From assembly GCA_963834825.1 (NCBI GenBank), contig CAWICZ010000014.1, positions 248,001 to 312,000 of the forward strand: DNA of 64,000 nucleotides, in the 5' to 3' direction. How positions within the stretch are numbered: position 1 is the stretch's first letter; the number at the start of each line of letters is the position of its first letter. Below, piece after piece: positions 16,220 to 24,855 of the stretch. Source of the DNA: JACDAN01 sp963834825. GTDB taxonomy: Bacteria > Actinomycetota > Thermoleophilia > Gaiellales > Gaiellaceae. The position numbers were made by a program, and so were the translations under genes. The notes under the pieces are model-generated. The model had not been told where the DNA came from and did not search any database. It saw nothing but the letters and a program-made list of their open reading frames with translations.

Positions 16220-17291
16220 CCTCAAGGGCGTCCTCTCCGGCTCGGATGCGGCGGCTGCGTTGGCCGACGGCTTGCGGCACGGAGGCGCCGACACGGAGGA
16301 GCTGCCGGTCGCCGACGGGGGCGAGGGAACGCTGGACGTGTTGCACGGCGCGCTCGGCGGCGAGTGGCGCGAGGCGCTCGTCTCCGATCCTCTGGGTCGC
16401 GAGGTGTCCGCGCGCTGGCTACTGCTGGACAACGGGGTGGCCGCGGTCGAGTCGGCCGAGGCGATCGGGCTCGGGCTGGTGGAGGAGCAGGATCGCGACG
16501 TGCTGCGCGCCTCGAGCCGGGGCCTGGGGGAGCTGATCCACGCGGCGATGGACGCGGATCCGGCGGAGCTGATCGTGTTCCTCGGCGGAACGGCGACGGT
16601 CGACGGCGGCAGCGGGCTGCTCGAGGTCCTCGGCGGCTTCAGGGTGCCGGCGCGCGCGGCGTGCGACGTTCGGTCGCCGCTGGTCGACGCCGTGCGCGTC
16701 TTTGCGCGCCAGAAGGGCGCGACGCCGGAGCAGCTCGGCGAGCTCGAGCGGCGACTGCTGGGCAAGGAGTCGCTCAGGCCCTTTGCCGAGCTTCCCGGGG
16801 CGGGGGCGGCGGGCGGGCTCGGCGCCGCGCTTGCGGCCCTCGGGGCGGAGCTCGTCCCGGGGGCGCCGCTCGTGCTCGACCTTGTCGGCTTTCGCGAGCG
16901 AGCACGGGGCGCGGATCTCGTCGTCACGGGTGAGGGGACCGTCGACAGCTCGACCTGGATGGGGAAGGCGCCGTCGGCGGTGTCCGATGCGTGCGGTGAG
17001 GCGGGTGTCCGGTGCGCGATCTTCGGCGGTCGGATCACGGAGCGCCGGGACGGTGTCGAGCTCTACGAGCTGAGCGGCGATCCGGCGAGGGCGCGCGAGG
17101 ACCTCACGAGCGCTCGGCCGGAGGCTGGCCGGCACCACCTAGCCTGGGGATTCCTTCTTACGGCTTTGACACACATCGCTCTTGACACTTCGCGGTGTCC
17201 GACACCGGGACCTACCGTGCACGTTCTCGGCGGAGCTGAATCGGGCCGGCGGCCTCAGGTCGAGCGGCCGATGAGCGGCGCCGGCGCCTAG
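16194..17291 (+). CDS. glycerate kinase (GarK/GlxK type), C-terminus altered by a frameshift
   Basis: Phosphorylates glycerate. GTG 16194 is chosen for its GAGGAG site and the family-like start LALACPASLKGVLSGSDAAAALADG. Hallmarks: ELPVADGGEGTLDVL, VFLGGTATVDGGSGLLEVLGG, PGAGAAGGLGAALAALGAEL, DLVVTGEGTVDSSTWMGKAP. After PARAREDL (about 17105) the annotated frame gives 61 unrelated residues. Shifting by one base there gives RALGRRLAGTT and a stop at 17142, a normal family C-terminus, so one base has probably been inserted near 17107. The 145 bp after 17142 then becomes intergenic and holds the palindrome CGGTGTC-c-GACACCG (17193-17207). Confidence 0.8.
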   Translation: MLALACPASLKGVLSGSDAAAALADGLRHGGADTEELPVADGGEGTLDVLHGALGGEWREALVSDPLGREVSARWLLLDNGVAAVESAEAIGLGLVEEQDRDVLRASSRGLGELIHAAMDADPAELIVFLGGTATVDGGSGLLEVLGGFRVPARAACDVRSPLVDAVRVFARQKGATPEQLGELERRLLGKESLRPFAELPGAGAAGGLGAALAALGAELVPGAPLVLDLVGFRERARGADLVVTGEGTVDSSTWMGKAPSAVSDACGEAGVRCAIFGGRITERRDGVELYELSGDPARAREDLTSARPEAGRHHLAWGFLLTALTHIALDTSRCPTPGPTVHVLGGAESGRRPQVERPMSGAGA

Positions 17292-17695
17292 TTCTGCGAT
17301 TTGTCGTACTGCTTCGCGAAGCTCTGGAGCAGCTTCCAGGCGATGCCCGGCGTCTCCTCGACCAGCGGGCGGAAGTCCCAGAACGTCATCCCGTACGTCT
17401 TCAGGTCGCTCTCCGCCGTAACCGTTGCGGTGCGAGGCGTCTGCGCGATGAGCGCGATCTCGCCGAAGTAGTCGCCCGGCCCGAGGCGGCGCACTTCGTC
17501 GCCGTGCACGGTGACGCTCGCATCGCCGTCCTCGATGACGAAGAACCCGACGCCGCTCTCGCCTTCGACCGCAATCTGCTGTCCGGACGAGAAGGTCCGC
17601 TGCTTCATCGAGCCCGCGATCTCCTCGAGCTCCTTGTCCTCGAGATCCGAGAAGAGCGGAACCTGCTTGAGCAAGTCGACTGCCGGGCCGGCCAT
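17288..17695 (-). CDS. cyclic nucleotide-binding domain protein
   Basis: A single 135-residue CNB domain (VDLLKQVPLFSDLEDKELEEI, then the phosphate-binding cassette GDYFGEIALIAQTPRTATVTA with the conserved Glu and Arg). There is no attached DNA-binding, kinase or channel domain, so it is a stand-alone sensor or regulatory subunit. It heads the minus-strand side of the region; TAGAAT lies 6 nt before the ATG. Its stop overlaps the extended glycerate kinase frame by 4 nt. Confidence 0.8.
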   Translation of the reverse strand: MAGPAVDLLKQVPLFSDLEDKELEEIAGSMKQRTFSSGQQIAVEGESGVGFFVIEDGDASVTVHGDEVRRLGPGDYFGEIALIAQTPRTATVTAESDLKTYGMTFWDFRPLVEETPGIAWKLLQSFAKQYDKSQN

Positions 17696-17701
17696 CGTGC
17701 G

Positions 17702-17707
17702 ATTCTA
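17702..17707 (-). promoter_or_regulatory. -10-like box, leaderless configuration
   Basis: TAGAAT on the minus strand, exactly 6 nt before ATG 17695; one of the cleanest examples in the window. It overlaps the end of xseB. Confidence 0.5.
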
Positions 17708-17890
17708 TTCAGGTTCGCGCGGTTCGAGCTCTTCGATCTTCCCCTGCGCCGACTCGAGCTGCTCCACGCAGATCCGGTGGAGCTTCTCTCCGCGTTCCCA
17801 CAGCCGGATCGACTTGTCGAGGTCGGCCTGACCTGACTCGAGCTGCTGGACGATCTGCTCCAGCTCCTGCTGCGCCTCCTCGAACCTCAT
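17705..17890 (-). CDS. xseB: exodeoxyribonuclease VII small subunit
   Basis: 61 residues, all helical, with the family pattern FEEAQQELEQIVQQLESGQADLDKSI-like opening and LWERGEKLHRIC. XseB chains coat the large subunit to form exonuclease VII, which degrades single-stranded DNA from both ends. ATGA overlap with xseA, immediately downstream of it. Confidence 0.92.
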   Translation of the reverse strand: MRFEEAQQELEQIVQQLESGQADLDKSIRLWERGEKLHRICVEQLESAQGKIEELEPREPE

Positions 17891-18972
17891 CGAACCTCCT
17901 CGATTGTCGCACCAAACCCGCCCTGACCGAGCTCGACGTCGACCCGCGAGCCCGACTGCACTTCGTTGGAGGCGCGGACGATGCGGTCACCCGCCCGCAC
18001 GATCGCGTAGCCGCGCTCGAGCGTGGCTCGCGGAGAGAGCGTTCGCAGCCGGCCGTAGGTGCCGTCGAGCCGCGCCCGCTTGCGTTCGACGAGGAGCAGC
18101 GGCGCGCGCCGGAGGCGGTTGCGTATTTGAGACAGGCGCTCGCGGAGCTCGTCCGAGTCCGGGACGACGAGCCGCGCCGCCACGCTCGGCGTGGAGGCCC
18201 GCACATCGGCGGCCAGGTCGGTCAGCGGCGTGTCCTGCTCGTGGCCGACCGCAGAGACGATCGGCACCCGGCACGACGCGACCGCCCGGACGAGCCGCTC
18301 CTCGCTGAAGGGGAGGAGATCCTCGAAGCTGCCGCCTCCACGCGCCAGCACGATCACGTCGACGTCCTCGATCGCGCAGAGGTCTTCGATTGCGGTCACG
18401 AGCGCCGGCGCCGCCCGCGGGCCCTGCACGTAGGTCTGAGCGACCACGACGCGCGCGGGCGGGAACCGGGTCGTGATCGCCGTCAGGACGTCGCGCTTCG
18501 CGGCTGCGTCGTTGCCGGTGACGAGCCCGACTCGGCGTGGGAACCGAGGCAGCGGACGCTTTCGCGCGGGCGCAAAGAGACCTTCCGCCGCCAGCTTCTG
18601 CTTCAGGCGCTCGAGTGCGGCCAGATGGTCGCCGAGACCGAAGCGCTCGATCGAGAGCGCTCGGAAGCGGAAGTCGCCGCGCGCCTCGAAGAGCTCCGGC
18701 CGCCCGTAGACGTGGGCCTGCTCGCCGTTCGCGAGGTCGAGCCGCAGTGCGTCGAACTGTCCACGCGGCATCGACACCGGCAGGCAGGCGCCGTCGCCCG
18801 GATCCTTCAACGTGAAGAACACCGTCTGCCAGCGGGCCTGACGCCGCAACTCGGTGACCTCGCCTTCGACCCAGACCGTCGGCAGTCGCGCCAGCCAGCT
18901 TGCGACGCCGCGATTGAACGCCGAGACGGTGTAAACCTCGCGATCGCCGTACTGCTGCGCCTCGACCTTCAC
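17887..18972 (-). CDS. xseA: exodeoxyribonuclease VII large subunit
   Basis: 361 residues: N-terminal OB-fold (VYTVSAFNRGVASWLARLPTVWVEGEV, TVFFTLKD), then the catalytic domain with PRRVGLVTGNDAAAKRDVLT, DVIVLARGGGSFEDLLPFSEE and PIVSAVGHEQDTPLTDLAADVRASTPS, and a helical C-terminus (ERGYAIVRAGDRIV). Shorter than the E. coli enzyme because the helical region is reduced. GTG 18972 has TATCCT 6 nt upstream. Confidence 0.95.
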   Translation of the reverse strand: MKVEAQQYGDREVYTVSAFNRGVASWLARLPTVWVEGEVTELRRQARWQTVFFTLKDPGDGACLPVSMPRGQFDALRLDLANGEQAHVYGRPELFEARGDFRFRALSIERFGLGDHLAALERLKQKLAAEGLFAPARKRPLPRFPRRVGLVTGNDAAAKRDVLTAITTRFPPARVVVAQTYVQGPRAAPALVTAIEDLCAIEDVDVIVLARGGGSFEDLLPFSEERLVRAVASCRVPIVSAVGHEQDTPLTDLAADVRASTPSVAARLVVPDSDELRERLSQIRNRLRRAPLLLVERKRARLDGTYGRLRTLSPRATLERGYAIVRAGDRIVRASNEVQSGSRVDVELGQGGFGATIEEVR

Positions 18973-18978
18973 GAGGCC

Positions 18979-18984
18979 AGGATA
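18979..18984 (-). promoter_or_regulatory. -10-like box, leaderless configuration
   Basis: TATCCT on the minus strand, 6 nt before GTG 18972 of xseA. Confidence 0.45.
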
Positions 18985-19003
18985 CGGGCGAAACCGTCGC
19001 CGC

Positions 19004-19234
19004 TTAGAGGAGAATCTCGGCTGCGACCGTCGCGTCGCAGCCTTGCTTGACGAGCTCGACGGCGCGGTGGAGGTCGACCTCGCTATGCGCCACGCGCTCG
19101 GCGAGGTGGACGGGGTATCCCGCTTCGATCAGGACGTGCAAGCGCCAGCCGGCCACTCGCTCGCGTTCGTTCTGGGGCTGTTCGGCGATCTCGGTCATGG
19201 GCGGAGGCGGTTGGTCCGCTTGATTCGTTTTCAC
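19004..19234 (-). CDS. small conserved hypothetical protein
   Basis: 76 residues from GTG 19234 (64 if the in-frame ATG at 19198 is used). The C-terminal half, VAGWRLHVLIEAGYPVHLAERVAHSEVDLHRAVELVKQGC, looks like a compact two-to-three-helix module. No export signal. Function unknown. It sits between xseA and the coiled-coil gene on the same strand. Confidence 0.6.
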   Translation of the reverse strand: MKTNQADQPPPPMTEIAEQPQNERERVAGWRLHVLIEAGYPVHLAERVAHSEVDLHRAVELVKQGCDATVAAEILL

Positions 19235-19275
19235 AAAGACGAACCCTGCCTCCAGAAGTTGGAGCTAACTCTCGG

Positions 19276-20379
19276 CTAGCTGCGTGATAGCGCGTCGTCA
19301 GCGCGGCGGGCCAGCTCCTGCAGGCGAAGCTCGAGAACGGCCCGCTCCGCCTCGGCGTCGGCCGCCACGCTCGCGATCCGCTCGCGCAGCTCCAGCTCGA
19401 GCTGCGCGAGGCGCCGCTGGAGCTCGGCGACGAACTCGTCTCGCTGCTGCTCGAGCCCGGTCGTCGCCTGGCGCAGACGCTTCTCGACCCGGCTCGTCCC
19501 CGATTCGGCGACCTTCGCCAGCTGCTCGGCCAACACCGATTCGGCCTCCCGCGCGAACATGTGCACAGCGCGATCGAGCTCTCTGGCGAGCCGGCGCGCG
19601 GCGTCCTCGCGCGCGGTCTTGACCGCGGATTCGAACTGGAGCGCGGCGGCCTCCGCGTACCGCCCGGTCGCCTGGTCGACGGCGCGTTGGAGGCTCTCGA
19701 GCTGACGCCGCTCGACGTCGGTGAGGCGGGCCTGAATGCGCTTGCCGATGTCGACTTCTTCGCGCTCGATGCGCTCGACGACTCTGCGGTCCCGGGCCTT
19801 GATCCGGTCGTTCATCTCGTGGACGGCGCGGCGCCCTTCGGCGGCGTGAGCCTCGAGCTCGGCGCCGACCGTCGCCACAGCGGCCTCGGCCGTGCGCTCG
19901 AGCTCTTCCTTGAGCTTGGCGAAGGCCTGTGCCTGGAGGTCCGCGGCCTCGTCGATCTTCACCCGGTTGCCATCGATCCGCGCTTCGGCCTCCGCGATCA
20001 CGGTTCGATGGCTCTCCTTGAGCTTCTCGAGCTCCGCCGTCAGCGAGTGTTTCGTCCGCTCGAGGTCGGCGGCCCAACTCGCAAGCCGTTGGGCGACGCC
20101 CTGTTGGATCTCCGTCAGTGCCGCGGTGAGCTCTGCGGCTGCGCTGCGCTCCTGCTCCGCGACGGCTCGACGCCGCTCGTCGGCGATCCGCCGCTCCTCT
20201 TCCTGCAGCCGTGAGAGCGAATCGGCCCGCTCGCGCGCGAGCAGGCGCTGGATCTCGGCCGCACGCGACTCCGACTCCTCGCGGATCACGCGCTCGAGCT
20301 CGGCGCGGGCGCGGTCGAGCTCGGCCTCGACGTCTGCGAGTCGTTCCTTCTGTCGACTACGGCGTGCGAAGAGTCCCAT
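19276..20379 (-). CDS. long coiled-coil protein
   Basis: 367 residues, almost entirely charged heptad repeats rich in Ala, Glu, Arg and Leu (e.g. RLADVEAELDRARAELERVI, ERRIADERRRAVAEQE), with no Pro-rich or membrane segment and no known catalytic motif. Expected to form an extended parallel coiled coil; possible roles are cell-shape scaffolding, polar growth or chromosome organisation, none of them testable from sequence. TACGAT lies 8 nt before the ATG and overlaps the end of the upstream membrane-protein gene. Confidence 0.75.
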   Translation of the reverse strand: MGLFARRSRQKERLADVEAELDRARAELERVIREESESRAAEIQRLLARERADSLSRLQEEERRIADERRRAVAEQERSAAAELTAALTEIQQGVAQRLASWAADLERTKHSLTAELEKLKESHRTVIAEAEARIDGNRVKIDEAADLQAQAFAKLKEELERTAEAAVATVGAELEAHAAEGRRAVHEMNDRIKARDRRVVERIEREEVDIGKRIQARLTDVERRQLESLQRAVDQATGRYAEAAALQFESAVKTAREDAARRLARELDRAVHMFAREAESVLAEQLAKVAESGTSRVEKRLRQATTGLEQQRDEFVAELQRRLAQLELELRERIASVAADAEAERAVLELRLQELARRADDALSRS

Positions 20380-20382
20380 CGC

Positions 20383-21118
20383 TCAGAATCGTAGGACGAG
20401 GAGCGCCGCCGCGAGCGAGACCATGGCCACGGCGAGCAGACGCAGAGCCCGCTCGGGCGCTGCGATCAGCGTGTCCGCGCTGATCTCCTCTTGTACACCG
20501 TTGGCCAGCGTCAGGCTTCCCGTGACGTCGATGACGCTGCGGCGAACGCGCCGCACCGGTCGTTGAGAGCGTCCGCTGGAGAAGGCTGGTCAGCAGGGCG
20601 AACAGAGCTGCAAGCAGTGCCTCGACCGTGATCTTCTCGGCCGTGGCGAGGTACGCCGTCAATAGCGGAAACGCGCCCCAGGCAAGCGCGAACCACAGGT
20701 CGGTGTGGAAGCGGCCGCCGAACAGCTCGAGGTTGTAGGCGACGACGAGGAAGGCGCCGACGGCGACGAACGGTAAGAGCCACAGCGTCCACGCGAGCGC
20801 CGCGCCGATGCCGATCGCGGCCGCCGCGCCGATGGACACTGCGGCGAGACCGATCAGCACGCGGTCGGGGATTCGGGTCCGAAGCGGTCGGCCGATCAGC
20901 TCATCCAGCGCGTGGGCACCGATCCCAAGGGCGAGGAAGAACGCGACGAGCGTGGCAAGCAGACGCCGTCCGTCAGGATCCGGCGCGAGCGCCGCTCCGA
21001 TCACGACGTACGACAGATGCCACGCCGTGTACGGGAGGTGGAGCAGCGTCACGTAGTCACGCCAGCCTCCCGGCTCGAGGGCGTAGAACGCCGGTCGACT
21101 CACGCGCTCCGGCCCCAC
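20383..21118 (-). pseudogene. polytopic membrane protein (UbiA-like?), one apparent frameshift
   Basis: From ATG 21118: WRDYVTLLHLPYTAWHLSYVVIG and about seven hydrophobic helices, with a GAHALDELIGRPLRTRIPDR loop loosely reminiscent of UbiA prenyltransferases but without a full DxxxD motif. After RTLS (about 20575) the frame becomes Arg/Ser-rich. Removing one base there restores VRRVRRSVIDVTGSLTLANG, EEISADTLIAAPERALRLLA and a last helix ending LLVLRF-stop at 20383. In the raw frame the ORF ends at 20357. Overlaps the UbiE-type gene by 19 nt, so the two are co-expressed; together they could suggest quinone chemistry, but this is weak. Confidence 0.6.
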
Positions 21119-21783
21119 ACGACCAGCCCTCCGCCGAGTGACAGGCGTCGCGACTGGACATTCTCGATTCCGGCGGCGCGCCAGAGGCCCGGCACGTCGT
21201 AGCGGCGGTGGAAGTCGCGGATGCTGTCGCCGAGGAACGATCCGACACGGCGCCAGCCGGGGGAGACGGCGGCTCCGAGCACGGGGAGACCAGCCCGCAC
21301 GTACAGCTCCCAGGCGGGCCGGGCCGGCCCGCGGGGAAGCCCGAACTCGAGCATCGCGATCGTTCCGCCGGGACGCACGACGCGGGCGAGCTCGCGCATG
21401 GTCGCTGCGGGATCGTCGACGTAGCGGAGCAGGTAGGTGAACGTCAAGCCGTCGAAGGACGCGTCGCCGAACGGGAGCTGCTCGGCGGTTCCCGCGACGA
21501 GCTCGATGCGGTCGTCGAGGCCGGCGGCCTCGACGCGGCCGCGGCCGGCCTCGAGCATCTCCTGGCTCTGGTCGAGGCCGACGACGCGGCAGCCGGTGCG
21601 GCTGGCGAGCTCGATCGCGACCGCGGCCGTGCCGGTGGCGACGTCGAGAACGGTGTCCTGCGGACCGACGTCCACCCGCGAGACGAGGAAGCGGCGCCAG
21701 CGCGGGTCCTGGCCGAAGGAGAGGAGCCGGGCGTAGCGATCGTAGGTCGGGGCAAGCGGCGCGAACAGCTCGATCGCGTCCAT
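21100..21783 (-). CDS. UbiE/MenG-type methyltransferase
   Basis: 227 residues. The N-terminus LFAPLAPTYDRYARLLSFGQDPRWR is typical of the demethylmenaquinone/ubiquinone C-methyltransferase family; motif I is VLDVATGTAAVAIELA (about 45-60) followed by VVGLDQSQEMLE, LPFGDASFDGLTFTYLLRYV and VVRPGGTIAMLEFG. The C-terminus differs from E. coli UbiE, so substrate assignment is uncertain. ATG 21783 has TAGACT 8 nt upstream. A longer in-frame start at 22362 is rejected because it would overlap the divergent gene. Confidence 0.8.
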   Translation of the reverse strand: MDAIELFAPLAPTYDRYARLLSFGQDPRWRRFLVSRVDVGPQDTVLDVATGTAAVAIELASRTGCRVVGLDQSQEMLEAGRGRVEAAGLDDRIELVAGTAEQLPFGDASFDGLTFTYLLRYVDDPAATMRELARVVRPGGTIAMLEFGLPRGPARPAWELYVRAGLPVLGAAVSPGWRRVGSFLGDSIRDFHRRYDVPGLWRAAGIENVQSRRLSLGGGLVVWGRSA

Positions 21784-21795
21784 CGGATGCGAGTC

Positions 21796-21801
21796 TATGG
21801 T
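21796..21801 (+). promoter_or_regulatory. -10-like box, leaderless configuration
   Basis: TATGGT, 6 nt before GTG 21808; on the other strand the same 25-bp gap holds TAGACT for the methyltransferase. Confidence 0.45.
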
Positions 21802-21807
21802 TGCCCC

Positions 21808-22359
21808 GTGGCCCTGAAGGACGACCTCGAGCGGATCGCCGAGGCGGCCGCGTCGTTCGCCGCGGACGGAGAGCACGTGTCGGCGGTGTTCGCGGCCGAG
21901 CCGCCGACGGGGGGTCGCGTGTACCTGTGCGCGTACGGCGAGGGGGATGAGCTCAGCTGGCTCGCGCTCGACGATCGCGGGCAGCCGGTCACCGAACGGG
22001 CGCGAGTCCGCGCTGCGGCGTCCTTGGTGGCGCTCACGGAGGTCGCCGAGGAAAGTGCCGGCGGCGGGGAGCTCGACGAGCTGCTCTCGCGGCTCGCGGC
22101 GCTGCGCCTGACGGAGAACCCGCCCGGGATCGACGAGGCCGAGGAAGCCGTCCTCGCCCTGCAGCGGGCGCTCGGCGCCCCTCCGCGACTGGCCACGCCC
22201 GAGTTCCTGGACGAGGTCGGCGCGGCGACGAGGCGACTCGAGGAGTCGCTCGGCGAGGCGAGCGAATCGCCCTTCGTCCTGGCAATGAAGAACGCGTCGA
22301 ACGCGGTTGAGGCGCTGACGGCCGACGTGGAGGCGAACTACAAGCGGGACCTGACGTAG
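21808..22359 (+). CDS. conserved hypothetical protein
   Basis: 183 residues. The N-terminal half (ALKDDLERIAEAAASFA, VSAVFAAEPPTGGRVYLCAYG, LSWLALDDRGQPV) looks alpha/beta; the C-terminal half is helical and acidic (LDELLSRLAALRLTENP, FLDEVGAATRRLEESLGEA). Soluble; no domain recognised. GTG 21808 is chosen from its -10-like box and the divergent gene boundary. Followed by another short hypothetical gene on the same strand. Confidence 0.65.
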   Translation: MALKDDLERIAEAAASFAADGEHVSAVFAAEPPTGGRVYLCAYGEGDELSWLALDDRGQPVTERARVRAAASLVALTEVAEESAGGGELDELLSRLAALRLTENPPGIDEAEEAVLALQRALGAPPRLATPEFLDEVGAATRRLEESLGEASESPFVLAMKNASNAVEALTADVEANYKRDLT

Positions 22360-22377
22360 CACCGCTACCGTGTGGGC

Positions 22378-22677
22378 ATGGAAGGCAGCGGTGGTTTCGG
22401 CTTCCCGATCGGGGGCGACCCCGAGGACCTAATGCGCGGGCTACGCGAGTTCGCCGAGCGCCAGGCCGAGTCGGTCGCCGAAGCTCAGCGCGAGCAGTTC
22501 GCGACGCTGACCCTGAACACAGCCGTCCAGCTGACGGCCGCCGCCCTGTCGCAGATCCAGGTCGAGGGCGGCCCGGACGAGCAGGCGATCGCCCTTCGCG
22601 ACGCGATGCGCGTCCTCTTCCCCGAGGCGGTGGGGCTCGTCTCCGCGGCCCGCCAGGGGTTCATGCGCGAGACCTAG
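22378..22677 (+). CDS. small conserved hypothetical protein
   Basis: 99 residues. A Gly-rich N-terminus (MEGSGGFGFPIGGDPEDLMR) leads into a helical, Gln/Glu-rich body (LREFAERQAESVAEAQREQF, LTLNTAVQLTAAALSQIQVE) and a C-terminal ALRDAMRVLFPEAVGLVSAA. ATG 22378 has TACCGT 6 nt upstream and is preferred over GTG 22372. No function recognised; possibly a small cytosolic partner protein. Confidence 0.6.
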   Translation: MEGSGGFGFPIGGDPEDLMRGLREFAERQAESVAEAQREQFATLTLNTAVQLTAAALSQIQVEGGPDEQAIALRDAMRVLFPEAVGLVSAARQGFMRET

Positions 22678-22707
22678 GCTCTAAGAGCCTCGTAGAATCC
22701 GCCGCAC

Positions 22708-23634
22708 GTGGCCCTGCTGGATCGCGCCATCGTCAGCGCTCTGCCGGCCGTCCCCAAGCCGATCGTGCGCCGGATCTCGCAGCGCTACATCGCCGGCGAA
22801 GAGATCGAGGACGCCTGCCGGGTCGTCAAGGAGCTGAACGCCGCCGGCAAGCTGGCGACGATCGACGTCCTCGGCGAGGAGATCACGACGCCCGAGGAGG
22901 CGCGGCACATCGCCTACGCCTACGAGGACGTCTTCCGCGCGATCGACGAGCAGGGACTGGACTCCAACGTCAGCGTCAAGCTCACGGGCCTCGGGTTGAA
23001 GCTGGGACGCGACGTCGCGCGACGCAACCTCGAGCGGACCGTGCGCGGGGCGGCGGAGCGGGGGAACTTCGTCCGCATCGACATGGAGGACTCGAGCTGC
23101 ACGGACGACACGCTGGCGCTCTATCGCGAGCTGCGTGACCAGGGGCTCGAGAACGTCGGGATCGTGCTCCAGGCCTACCTGCGGCGCACGCTCGACGACA
23201 TCGCCGCGCTCGCCGACCTGACGCCGAACGTCCGTCTGTGCAAAGGCATCTACGTCGAGCCGCTGAAGCTCGCCTACCACGATTTCGATCAGGTGCGGGC
23301 CAACTTCGTCCGCGCGCTCGACGCGCTCCTTGGCGGCGGCTCCTACGTCGGGATCGCGACGCACGACGAGTGGCTGCTCCAGGAGGGAACGAGGCTCGTC
23401 GAGCAGCACGGCCGGACCCCGGAGGACTACGAGTTCCAGATGCTGCTCGGCGTCCGCGAGCGGCGGACCGACGAGCTCGTCGCGGACGGTCACCGGCTCC
23501 GCATCTACGTTCCCTACGGGGAGGAGTGGTACGCGTACTCGCTGCGCCGGCTCCAGGAGAACCCGAAGATTGCCGGCTACATCGCCTCGGACACGCTCGG
23601 TCGGCTCATCCCTGGCCGTAACGGCAGGACCTAG
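22708..23634 (+). CDS. proline dehydrogenase
   Basis: 308 residues, the monofunctional FAD-dependent form that oxidises proline to pyrroline-5-carboxylate. Family signatures: ASVKLTGLG-like VSVKLTGLGLKLG, FVRIDMEDSSCTDDTLALYR, GIVLQAYLRRTLDDIAAL, VRLCKGIYVEP, IATHDEWLL, EFQMLLGVRE and RIYVPYGEEWYAYSLRRLQENP, the last containing the conserved YxRRLxEN-like motif. No P5C dehydrogenase is nearby. GTG start with TAGAAT 9 nt upstream. Confidence 0.92.
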   Translation: MALLDRAIVSALPAVPKPIVRRISQRYIAGEEIEDACRVVKELNAAGKLATIDVLGEEITTPEEARHIAYAYEDVFRAIDEQGLDSNVSVKLTGLGLKLGRDVARRNLERTVRGAAERGNFVRIDMEDSSCTDDTLALYRELRDQGLENVGIVLQAYLRRTLDDIAALADLTPNVRLCKGIYVEPLKLAYHDFDQVRANFVRALDALLGGGSYVGIATHDEWLLQEGTRLVEQHGRTPEDYEFQMLLGVRERRTDELVADGHRLRIYVPYGEEWYAYSLRRLQENPKIAGYIASDTLGRLIPGRNGRT

Positions 23635-23688
23635 AAACGCTGCGAAGCCGGTAGCGGAGGCCCGTCGGGGCCATACTGTGCGCCGCCT

Positions 23689-24855
23689 GTGGAAAACCTC
23701 GACCCCAATCAGCGGTTCCGGGACCGCCGGCAGACGGCACGGAGGCGCAAGAGGATCCGGCGGACCGCCGGCGGAACAGCGCTCCTACTTGCAGGAGCTG
23801 CGCTGGCGGTGGGGGCTGCGCGAGGGCTGGATTCCAGCGGCCCGGAAGCCGCAAAGCCCGCCGCTGAGGCGAAACCGGCGCAGCCGCGCCGAGTGGGCCC
23901 GCCCGTTCCGGACGAGATGCGCGGCGTGCACGTCACGATGGCGCTCGCATCGATTCCGGGGAAGCTCGAGCAGTACGCCGCGACGCCGGGCCTGAACACG
24001 GTCCAACTCGACATCAAGGACGAGAACGGCGAGGTCGGCTTCCACCGCCTCGCTCCTGCACTGGCTCGCCGCGTCGGGTCGGCGAAGCGCTACTACGACC
24101 CGAAGCGGGCGACGGCGCTCCTGCATCGCCGGGGCATCTTCGTCGTCGGTCGCGTGGTCGTCTTCGAAGACCCCGTCCTGTCGGAGAACCGGCCTGATCT
24201 GGCGATCCTGACCTCCGGCGGCGCCGTCTGGCATAACGACGCCGGCCTCGGCTGGACCAACCCGTACGACAAGCGCGTCTGGGACTACAACCTCGAGATC
24301 GCCAAGGCGGCCGTTCGGGCCGGATTCGACGAGATCCAGTTCGACTACGTGCGCTTTCCGAGCGACGGGCCGATCGAGTCCGCGGTCTTCCGCGGCAAGC
24401 GGCGAGAGGCGATGTCCGCCACGATCGCACGTTACGTGCACTACGCGGCCAACCGGCTCCGGCCGCTGGGCGCACGGGTCTCCGTCGACGTCTTCGGGTT
24501 GTCGGCGACGCGGAACCTGGGCATCGGCCAGTCCCCGAGGCGCCTGGCGCGCATCGTCGACGCGATCTACCCGATGGTCTACCCATCGCACTACGGCTCC
24601 GGCGAATTGGGTCTCTCCGACCCCAGTGCAGTCCCGGGGCGCACCGTCGGCCGCTCGTTGCGAGACTTCCGCCGGCAGATGCGCGGCGGCCGGGCAAAGC
24701 TGATCCCCTGGCTCGAGGACTTCACCCTCGGCGGCACGACTACAGTTGCGAAGGTGCAGCAGCAGATCCGCGCGGCGCGACGCTGGAAGGCGGCGGGCTT
24801 CCTGCTCTGGAACCCGCTGGGGGTCTACACGGACGGAGGCATGACACTCGAATGA
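23689..24855 (+). CDS. putative glycoside hydrolase (DUF4015), membrane-anchored or secreted
   Basis: 388 residues. A basic N-terminus (RRKRIRRTAGG) precedes a hydrophobic segment (TALLLAGAALAVGAARG, about 30-46), then an Ala/Pro-rich linker and a TIM-barrel-like domain from about 78: RGVHVTMALASIPGKLEQYA, TVQLDIKDENGEVGF, IFVVGRVVVFEDPVL, FDEIQFDYVRFPSDG, VSVDVFGLSAT, IYPMVYPSHYG, LIPWLEDFTLG. These fit the DUF4015/COG1306 putative glycosidases. Active-site acids are probably in the QFDYVRFP and DVFG strands. ATGA overlap with the next gene. Confidence 0.8.
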   Translation: MENLDPNQRFRDRRQTARRRKRIRRTAGGTALLLAGAALAVGAARGLDSSGPEAAKPAAEAKPAQPRRVGPPVPDEMRGVHVTMALASIPGKLEQYAATPGLNTVQLDIKDENGEVGFHRLAPALARRVGSAKRYYDPKRATALLHRRGIFVVGRVVVFEDPVLSENRPDLAILTSGGAVWHNDAGLGWTNPYDKRVWDYNLEIAKAAVRAGFDEIQFDYVRFPSDGPIESAVFRGKRREAMSATIARYVHYAANRLRPLGARVSVDVFGLSATRNLGIGQSPRRLARIVDAIYPMVYPSHYGSGELGLSDPSAVPGRTVGRSLRDFRRQMRGGRAKLIPWLEDFTLGGTTTVAKVQQQIRAARRWKAAGFLLWNPLGVYTDGGMTLE